DNA of 64,000 nt from Persicaria tinctoria (taxonomy: Eukaryota > Streptophyta > Magnoliopsida > Caryophyllales > Polygonaceae). The position numbers and the translations under genes are program-made. Below the pieces are notes generated by a model. The model was not told the DNA's origin. It was given only the letters and a program-made list of their open reading frames with translations, and made no database searches. Shown in pieces: positions 10,340 through 19,508 of this stretch. The stretch lies in the NCBI GenBank assembly GCA_037127255.1, contig JBANSL010000020.1:51683098-51747097 (forward strand). Direction: 5' to 3'. The number at the start of each line of letters is the position of its first letter. Positions within the stretch are counted from its first letter, which is position 1.

Positions 10340-11995
10340 TATTGTATATAGTATTTACACCAACTGTTTGTGAAAATGTTTCCATTGTCTTCAAAAAATT
10401 GTTTCTTTGTCCTAATTTTTTCTTTGGTTACAGTGTCTATGACCCTATTTTTATTTTGATTATAGCGTCTATGATCCCCTTACCCGTTCATTTATTAGAG
10501 GAGAACAGTCACCACTTGTATTTTAGCTTATCATTAGCCCGTTTGTGCCTCACTTGTCGTATGGTTTTCCTTTGATTACAGTGTCTTTGACCCTTTTTTC
10601 ATAGTGATGACAGTGTCTATAGCCCTGTTTTTATTTTGGTTACAACGTCTATAGGGTTTCCTTTGATTACAGTGTCTATGATCTTTTTTTCATAGTGGTG
10701 ACAGTGCATACGCCCCTTTTTTCATAGTGGTGACAATCTCTATAGCCCTATTTTTATTTGGGTTACAACGTCTATAGGGTTTCCTTTGATTGCGGTGTCC
10801 ATGATTTTTTTCCATAGTGGTGACAGTGCCTACGCCCCTTTTTTCATAGTGGTGACAGTGTCTATGACCTTGAAACCACATGTATTTTGAGTGAAAGTGT
10901 CTATGACCTTTGATTACAGTGTCTATGACCTTATTTTTATAGTGATGAAAGTGTCTATGACTCTCTTACCTATTCATATATTGAAGGAGAACTGTACACC
11001 TAATGTCTTTTGGCTTCTCATTAGCCCTTTTAGGGTTTGTGCTTACCTTGTCCTAGGGTTTTCCATTTGGTGACAACAATCATCTCTTAACGACGTACTG
11101 TACTTAACATTTTAGGGTTTAGGGTTTAGGGCCTTGGCCCTAAACCCTAAAGACTTAACCCTAAACCCTAAACCATATTGTACATCACATGTTCATTTGG
11201 CTTCTCATTAGCCCCTTTAGGGTTTATGATTCCCTTTTTCCTAGGGTTTTCCTTTGATTACAGTGTCTATTAACCTTTTTTCATAGTGGAGACAATGTCT
11301 ATAAAGCTGTTTTTATTTTGGTTACAACGCCTTCAGGGTTTTCCTTTTGATTACAGTGTTTATGACCCTGTTTTTATAGTGGTTACAATGTCTATAACTC
11401 TGTTTTTATTTTGATTATAGTGTCTATGACCCTCTTACCCATTCATGTATTAGAGGAGAACTGTCACCACATTTATTCTGGCTTCTCATTAGCCCCTATA
11501 GGGTTTGTGCTTTCTATGATTTACCTTTGATTACAGTGTCTATGACCATGTTTTTATAGTGGTGACAGTATCTATGACTTTATTTTTTTATAGTGGTTAC
11601 AATAGTGGTTACAATTTTAATTTTTTTTAATTGTGGTGACACTACTTTAAAAAAATATAGAAAATTAGAAATTAGAAATTAGAGAAGAACTGTCGCCACA
11701 TGTATTTTGACTTCTCATTAGCCCCTATAGGGTTTGTGCTTCCCTTTTCCTAGGGTTTTCCTTTGGTTACAGTGTCTATGAACCTTTTTTCATAGTGGAG
11801 ACAATGTCTATAAAGCTGTTTTTATTTTGGTTACATCGTCTATAGGGTTTTCCTTTTGATTACAGTGTCTATGATCATGTTTTTTATAGTGGTTACAGTG
11901 TCTATGATCCTATTTTTATTTTGCTTACAACATCTATGACCCTCTTAACCATTCATATGTTATAGGAGAACTGTCACCACATGTATTTTGGCTTC
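10340..11995. repeat. Irregular satellite-like repeat, left part
   Basis: Short diverged units recur: GATTACAGTGTCTATGACCC followed by TTTTTATAGTGGTGACAGTG. They are grouped with a longer module reading ACTGTCACCACATGTATTTT, GGCTTCTCATTAGCCCC, TATAGGGTTTGTGCTTCCC and CCTAGGGTTTTCC. The array is interrupted at 12000 by LARD-1 and resumes at 22383. Short ORFs inside are by-products of the repeats. Confidence 0.85.
11112..11174. repeat. Inverted interstitial telomere-type repeats
   Basis: About three TTTAGGG units read forward, then after CCTTGG come CCCTAAA units in reverse, followed by a second short CCCTAAA block. TTTAGGG is the plant telomere repeat. The opposed arms form a foldback of about 17 bp per arm. 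Confidence 0.85.
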
Positions 11996-12000
11996 TCATT

Positions 12001-14869
12001 TGTAAAGGCTCGGATTTTTAAATCCTAATTTTTGCGGAAAAAAAAAAAATAAAGAGAGAATTAAAAATGAAATTAAATCGGAATATAAAATTTGGCAAAT
12101 AATTTCCGTCCTTTCACCTCAAAAACTCAAAATAATTATCGGATGGCAATATCCGTCGACTTTAAAAAAATCTAATCGATCGAGAGAGCGAGAGTCGGAA
12201 AAACTAACGTTTGAGGACTAATTGCGGGATTCAAAATTTGCGTATTTGGAATTTATTTCCGGGTATTGTTTTAACCAATTTCACACCCTAACCTCACCCA
12301 CTCCCTCCTACCTTACCCTGCAACCCGAACCCATCCCCTGCCTACTTCACCCCGTCACTTTCACTTGGTCACCATCACTGTCGTCATCGTTCTTCACCAT
12401 CACCTTAACTGATTCCCTCCCTCACTCTCCCGCTCCCATCGGTTCACCAACCCCGCTCCATTTTCATTCATCGTCACCCTCACTCACAAGCATCATCGCC
12501 ATCACCGTCTCTTGCTCACCATCTCCATCACTTCTTCACTCATCACCTTAATCGCCCTCCATCGATCACCATCGGCGCCAGCAGAAGCACCTCATCATCG
12601 CGAAGCCGAAGTCCGACGAAGCTAGCGATCCGTTGAGAGCTCACAGCACCACCACCGAAGCTCTTCCTCCCATGTTCGATCGCGAGCCATGTTCCGGTAA
12701 GCGATTCTATTCCGTCTTCGATCGAAGCCACTCCCGGACTTCACCATCACGCTCATCCATGTCCCACGCAGGTCCGACGATCCATCGGGAGCCTCCGACG
12801 ACGCTCAGAACTCCGATCGAGAGCTCCGAAGTCGCGAAATTTCTCGGTGAGCTCTCTAGCCTTCTTTTCTCTCTCATTCGATGTCTTGAATTGTTTCGAT
12901 GTTTGGGCTAATTGGGGGTGAGCGAGAGCTGAGTGTGGGGAGTCGAGCGAGCTCGAGAGCTCCGACAGCTCGAGGGCGTAGGCGAGAGCGTGAGCGAGCA
13001 GCAACTGTGCGTGAGCGAGCGGCCTGAGGAGAGGCAAACGCGGGCATGAGAGCGCCGCGAGGGCGTGAGCGGGTGCGAGAGTGTTGGCTGCGAGCGTGAG
13101 CCGGTCCGGCGAGCGGGGAGGCAGGAGAATCTCGAGGGCGGGATCCGGGATGGATGAACGGCGTCGATCGGCGTGGTTCAGGCGAGGGCAGCTCATTTCG
13201 AAATTGGAGGAAGAAGATGGATCAAGCGGGGCCCCTGCCCAGTCAGCATACGTGGCCCCACTCCTTCGTTTCATTATTTTGTTTAACCGGTTGAGATTTA
13301 TGCGGGTTCGGTTCGGTTTGGGTTAAAAGCGTTGGTTCGGTTTGGGTTTATTTGTTATTTATTTATTTATTAGATTTATTAATTAATAGTTTAACCGATT
13401 TCCGATAATTGATTATTTAGAAATCGATTTGTGTGTCGGTATTTAAAAGGGGTCGGTTTTAAAGTATATAAATTGAATTATTTAGTAACGGTTGAAAATT
13501 ATTTAAGTCCCTAGAAGAATGATTTTAAATTAAAGTAAAGTATGTCGGGATTATTTAAATGGATTTTTGGAAGTATTTTTAAAGATTAAATATTTTATGA
13601 ATTAGAAATGGCTAAATATAATTTTGAAGTAATTGTTTTAAATAACAACTTGACTAGCTAGTGAGATTATATGGATTGCAGTATGATTGAGCGAGTAATG
13701 GAAATGACAATGGAATAAGATGATATAAGATGTTGCCATAAGTTGAGATAAAGAATGTTGATGATGCTATGATTAATGGATTGGTGGGCATGTTATGTAG
13801 TGGTAAATGGATCCCGTTTTGTGCAGTTTACTTATGCATATTTATTAATAATTGCTAGGTGATCTGTAACTTGCTTGCTTATACCTTGCTGCTTTTCGTC
13901 TTGCTGATCTGCTACTCCAGGTAAGTTCTTTGAACTTACTCATGATGGGCGCTCTATGCACTGGGTGTTATATAGTAGGCTAGTGTCCATGCACCATACG
14001 ACTTAGAATCATGCTTAGGAGCTAAAATGAAAATCATATGATTGCTATATGTCCTTGCAAGAGAACGGCCGTTATCTGTGATAGTCCTAGAGTCTTTGCT
14101 AGGGTCATAGGGTAGCCCAGCCTCATCGGGTACCCTGGGTCAATCGAGTCTATATGAGCATGATATGATAGCCCAACACCATCGGGCAAGCGATGATATG
14201 ATATGATATGATATGATGATGCCGTGGGTTGTGCACCACCACGAGGAATTTGCTATGCTATAGCACCGAACTGGCCAGTGTCCGCCCTATCGGAAGGGGG
14301 GTGGAGGTACGAGAGGGACATGCCACTTGGCATTCTGTGTGGATCCATTTATCGCTTTCTGCATTATATTAAACTGTCAATATATATACGTGATTTAATT
14401 TACGCATGGCATTACGCATTTCATCTTAAGAGTAGGATGCTTATTATATGCCTCTCAGAGTGTGTTTACATACGCGCATGAGTGACCTGATGATTGACCC
14501 AGATCCCCCTCATTTTTTTTAGATTCAGGTAATCACTAGCCGTTATCGTTGCTTATGTGGATGCTTGGCGGGTTCAGACTTTTGGCGTTAGATCGAGAGG
14601 TTGAGAGACCACCACACTTCCTCTCTTTTAATACTCCCTTTCGGATGGTATTTAAACTCAACCTTATTTTTGCTTTCGCTCGATTTCACGATTAGACTAA
14701 GGCAGGTATTTGATCTCCAATGGATCCGCGATCTTTAAGGGTTCGAAATCCCTTCTTTTAGTACAAATATTTTGTTTTAAAACTCAACCCGTACCTGAAT
14801 TGCAAGATCCGAACAAGGGGTTTTATCCCTTGAAACGTAACCCGGAAATCATAATTCCGGGCCGTTACA
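12001..14869 (+). repeat. LARD-1 5' LTR
   Basis: 2869 bp with a GC-rich middle (about 12540-13270) and AT-rich ends. A TATA-like AGTATATAAA lies at about 13463-13472. A block at about 14040-14340 is conserved in the LTRs of LARD-2 and LARD-3 (AACGGCCGTTATCTGTGATA, GTAGCCCAGCCTCATCGGGT, then GACATGCCACTTGGCATT). An (ATATG)n microsatellite lies at about 14198-14222. The ORFs of 109, 173 and 85 codons inside are not preserved as proteins in the other family members. Confidence 0.93.
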
Positions 14870-14873
14870 AAGA

Positions 14874-14887
14874 TGGTATCAGAGCCC
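14874..14887 (+). promoter_or_regulatory. LARD-1 primer-binding site (initiator-Met tRNA)
   Basis: TGGTATCAGAGCCC begins 4 nt (AAGA) after the LTR and is complementary to the 3' end of plant initiator-Met tRNA. The next bases AGGTT continue the match into the T-arm complement after one extra C. Confidence 0.88.
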
Positions 14888-17800
14888 AGGTTGTGCAATT
14901 CGGGTACACAAGGGTCGAGTGTGTGTTTTGAAAACCGCCCACGAGTTTCAAGGACTTTTTGAAAAGGATTTAAAGGGGCAAAATGAATTTAAGGTGCTTA
15001 ACTAAAATTGAACTAAGTAATGAACTCGAGTTGTAATAAAAAAGGAGAATCGACGAAACGGGGACACGATTGGGTAGTAAAGGCGCTAGACCCCCCCTAT
15101 TGGGTGTAGTTTGGAACGGTAGGCAAAATATTAGCTTGCTCTTTACAGAGGGTCCGGAAGACTCCAAGGAATTTGCACCAAGGTGGTTGGAGTGGCAAGT
15201 TAGGTAGGATCGCGAGGTTTTTGCCCCTCCGGTCAGTCGCTCCTCGAAGAGTGACATTAGATAGCTTTATGTGCTTTATATATTGAGACTGAGTACGATC
15301 TCCCTCGAAGGAGGTCATTATAATTGTCATTGACTAATTCTATGCTGAGTGCTTGATATGCTAAAGTCTGATTGGTATGCCTAACAATTAAATGTGTATC
15401 GACTGATCTGTACAAACGGGATAGTGGGAGTACCCTTAATTCTATGTGGTCAACCCAGCTTGTGTGAAATAGCCCTTCCACTATGTTTGTTAACCCTTTG
15501 ACGGTTCTATCGAGTCTTTCTCCCGGATGTCAGTATCTTTCATGGGAATCGGGTAGGTAAACACATTGCGTCAGAAACTCATGTATGTATATGGAGGTTG
15601 TCTGAGTGAGTATTGAAAGATAGTTCTTGATGTCATTTTGAGTCAAAAGTAAGGTGTTTCCGGGGTTGTCTTCCTTGATTCTTATGATGATCAACCGAGG
15701 TTTTCTTGCCACAAAGAGTCATACGTACCAAGGTCCCACGAGAAATAGGGGTGATGAGTCAGTTCGGGAAGGTCAATGGTTGCCCTTAGGGATTTCTGTC
15801 CGGTTGTAATGGTGACTCTCTCTGAACTGCATGGCATGATTTTGTAACCTCCTGCATGTATCTTGCAAAATGCTTATTTGTAAAATGTTGCTCATGTTAT
15901 TACATCTGTGATTAGTTACATTGATCAAGTCTTGTGTTATGTCTCACTCTCTATCGTGATTACGTTGCCATAGCATGCCTACTTGACTTATTGTATTAGT
16001 TGTACTAATGATTGATTGGAAGCGTATAAACCACATGATATAAACCTACATGATAATTGTTTTCTCCTGGGTTAGGTCCATGATAGTGTGATAAACTCTT
16101 CTTCGTATGAATGCCTGTAAATGATATCTTTAGCATACTAGTGGATGACGCCTTGATGCTTATTACTTGTTTTATGACAAGAATCTACAACATGCCCATC
16201 TATTTTGTATTCATCAGATTAATGATTGTTGGTTGTTTGCACTTGATATTGTTGTGTGATTAGTTGCGTTGGATGGGGAATATGTGGTATAATTGAGTCT
16301 TGATGAATGCATGCTTTAATTTTTTTATGACCTCATGATGGCCATTGTGCGAGTCCAAGTTACACATGTTACGTGTCTATCCTCCCAGCATGCCCTACTC
16401 GGTATGTTGCACCGTCATACTACTGCATGAATGTAAATGTCATGTGTTAGGAAGCCGCATGATTAATGTTCTCCCTGTAAATAGGTTCATGATAGTGTGA
16501 TCGTTCAGTTCTTGTATCATGATAGGGTGACTTCCATACTTGATGATTATGTGTTATAACTTGATGTCAACATGCCGTATATGACACGTAATTTCCAGTA
16601 CATGTTAAGATGATGATCCTAAATGTAAATTCGTGGTTGTATGACATTTTGTACCCATGCTTTCCCCATTGCTTAGGTTCCGTGTTGCACCTTGCTTCCT
16701 GTCCTGATTATATGTCGCCTTCGCATGTCTAATTGACCTGTTGTATTGGTCGTACTAACGGCTGATTTGAAGCATGAATTGCATGATAAATGTATGTATA
16801 TAGTTATTGTCTTCCCCTAGATTAGGCCCATGATAGTGTGCTACATTTCCCTTGTATGAATGTCGTAAGATAATTTTCCCTGCATGATTAGTCGATGTTA
16901 CCCGTGGTTTGTTGACTAAATTAGTAGTTCAATTGTGATCATGCTATTTAACGTGATGTCTTGGTAAATGCATGCCTTATTAAAATGGTTGTTGAGTTGG
17001 AATACATACCTTGTATGCTTGTCATATTGCCAGTTGCGTAGGTTTGCATTATGCATTGCTATATTCCCCTCATGCTTCTATATCGACGGATTATGTTCAT
17101 AGGATTTCTTGCACATCGATGTGTTGGTCATTCAAGCGCATGTATGTATCGAATGTCATGTTAAGTCTTTAGTATCATGTAGGACCATTGGTTGTGACTT
17201 GTGCGAATTTATACCTTGCTTGCATTATTGTTGATTCCCTCTCGAGTTGGGTCTCTCATAGTGTGATCCTTCCCTCTTTCTATCACCTTGAAATATCTTA
17301 CTCATGCAAATTAGATTGATGTTGAATTCGATGATCAGTTGCTTTATATGATGGTTTATCCTAGCATGCCTACATGTTATCGCTCGGGAGTGTTTCCCCT
17401 ATTACCTTATGAATTCCTCTAGTGCTGGCATAGATGTATGACTTGGCACCTCGCATGATCACACACCACGTTATATCATTTCGCATATGCATGACGCGTG
17501 AATGTTAGAATAAATTTAGTCGAGTTACCTTGATTGTGGTCATGATTCGTTATGTGCTAGTAGTATCATGTAGGGCTTATGATTTCCAATATGACTCGCT
17601 AAATGATTACATCTTTTACCTATTCTATGATATGATAACTATTGTACCCTTATATGTGCCCTATGATGATTCGTTCCTAGCATGATTATAATCTATTGCA
17701 CATGATGTCCATCTTGTTACTTTTGATGATGCCTCATGTTTCGTGAACATCCTGTTGAACCCCTTTTAATGACTCTTGACTATGCTTGTATCACATTATG

Positions 17801-18382
17801 TGTCGCTAGTATAATGTAGGACATGTGTTTTCTAAATGTATATCGTCGTATGATTACGTACCATGTTTGACCTATTATATGACCAGTGTGTTCGGATGAG
17901 ATAGTTACTAGGTTGCTCCTATGTGTTCTCGTATGACGCTTAATCTGGTTGTTATATTACACCTCGCCAGGCCATATTTGACCTCACCTATTGATGCGTA
18001 CACCATGCTTGTGCATTCGTTCATATACACCATACTCGTCATCGTCGTTAAATCCCACATGACCTCGAATCCTGCATGATCATTCTTGATTCCGCATAAC
18101 TTGTTTAAGTTGCTAGGGATATCTGCTTTCATGGAATAATAGACTACTATATTGTCTCGCATGCATCAGTATAGGAATCGATCGTGTCGTTGGAAATTAA
18201 TACGAATGTTGCTCCCCCGATATAGTTACATGTTAGCGTGGATTAGTGTGATTGACATGCTCCGTGATGAATTCGTGTTTGCTTGTCGCGATTATAACTT
18301 AATAGACTTCCATAAGGGCATCGTTGCTATTCTCAGGTCGGAGTTTCGTCTCTAGTTGTCATCTTTAGGATTGGTCTGTGTT

Positions 18383-18398
18383 TGTTCCGAAAGGAACA
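18383..18398 (+). other. GAAA-tetraloop hairpin in LARD-1 RNA
   Basis: TGTTCCGAAAGGAACA is a 6-bp stem closed by a GAAA (GNRA-type) loop. The same hairpin, with the loop conserved, is present in sense orientation in LARD-2 and LARD-3. Confidence 0.7.
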
Positions 18399-18504
18399 TT
18401 GGGTTGTCCGCTCTTGTCCCTCCCCTATCTTCGCTAACTTGAACTCCTACGCGACACGTTGGACGAGCGACCGCATGAAAGAGGAAATGGGAAGTCCGAT
18501 AGCG

Positions 18505-18556
18505 ATAGAGCAACGCCGCGAAGGCGTGGGCCCATAACCCACGGGCCTCAGGATCA
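18505..18556 (+). other. Initiator-Met tRNA-like segment in LARD-1
   Basis: The segment resembles plant initiator-Met tRNA from the D-arm/A-box region (ATAGAG...) through the anticodon arm to the start of the T-arm (CAGGATCA). The 17-nt string GTGGGCCCATAACCCAC (18526-18542), including the CAT anticodon, is identical to the tRNA as I know it. Compared with the tRNA, 3 nt are missing just before the anticodon stem and the acceptor 3' half is absent, so it is not a functional tRNA gene. It is sense to the element RNA. Confidence 0.7.
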
Positions 18557-19496
18557 ATGATTTTAGCAAGACAAGCACGTTTTGAGGATGACGATTACTG
18601 AGTACGATATGACTTGCAAGCAGGAGTGTCCTCCGTTCGAACTCTTAATCCTCTCTGAATTAATTGATGATGTGTATTGACATACTAACCCCGTGACACC
18701 TAGCCCATTGATCTATTGACATGTGTGCTTGCATGATAAGTTATGAGAATTCGATCACGGACTTGTGATGCCTTCAGTATGATGTAGATATGCCTTATGT
18801 CTCGTGGTATGATGTTGAGATTTTGTTATTGCTTTTGGCATGTTTTGAAGGGATGGTATGATTTATGTTATGGGTAAAAATGTTATGTGGTTGAGATTAT
18901 CATGATTGATGTTGAGATTTGCCACATGAGAGGTGGCTAATGATGTTATGAGTTGATGAGTTGGTTTACTTTTGTTCATGCTGAGTTGAGAACGATGATT
19001 GATTTGATTCGGAAACTAGGAAGAGAATATGAGATTAGTCTTTAGAGGTGGATGATTCCACCTCTCGTGATGTGAAATTGCTTGACTAACGTCGAATTTG
19101 AAGATTTTGAACGAATTTGAAAAATACTAACTTGGATTTTAAAAGAATAAATCCTATCAAGAATTTTAACGATTTCGAGGTCAATCTTTCCATTTGCAAA
19201 ACTCTTTTGAATCATTCGGGACTGGATTTACATTATGGCGCCTCACGAAGTGGATAATAATATTTGAGTTATGATATGGCCAAAGAGTCGGAGTAAGGAT
19301 GTGGTAGGGGCCCATATTACATTCTTACTACGGTCTATTTGGGGATATTATGATCACGACAACGGTACTGTGAGTACCTCATAGGGGCACTTATGAGGTG
19401 TTTACGGGATCAATGACATGATCCTTGGACTCATCGCTTTAAAACTTCATCCCCTGTTTTAAAATGATTTTAGTCTCGGGGACGAGACTTGTTTTT

Positions 19497-19508
19497 AGAG
19501 GTGGATGA
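19497..19508 (+). promoter_or_regulatory. LARD-1 polypurine tract
   Basis: AGAGGTGGATGA abuts the 3' LTR. LARD-3 has AGAGGTGGATTA at the same place. Confidence 0.75.

Larger units (their letters stand above)
14888..19496 (+). other. LARD-1 internal region, non-coding
   Basis: No retroviral domain is found. The first 0.9 kb match the leader of LARD-2. From about 15900 to 17900 diverged blocks recur; CATGATAGTGTGAT-like sequence appears at about 16079, 16487, 16830 and 17266, suggesting decayed tandem repeats of roughly 0.35-0.43 kb. About 18290-18620 is conserved in LARD-2 and LARD-3 and holds the RNA motifs listed separately. The last kilobase leads into the purine tract. Confidence 0.85.

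Noticed and set aside
12222..13326. ORFs of 81-173 codons in the GC-rich part of the LARD-1 LTRs (repeated at 19730-20834)
   Set aside because: They overlap on both strands, lack recognisable domains, and are not kept as proteins in LARD-2 or LARD-3. Identity between the two LTRs only reflects recent insertion.
18505..18556. A functional tRNA-Met gene
   Set aside because: The acceptor 3' half and T-arm are missing and 3 nt before the anticodon stem are lost, so it cannot fold as a complete tRNA.
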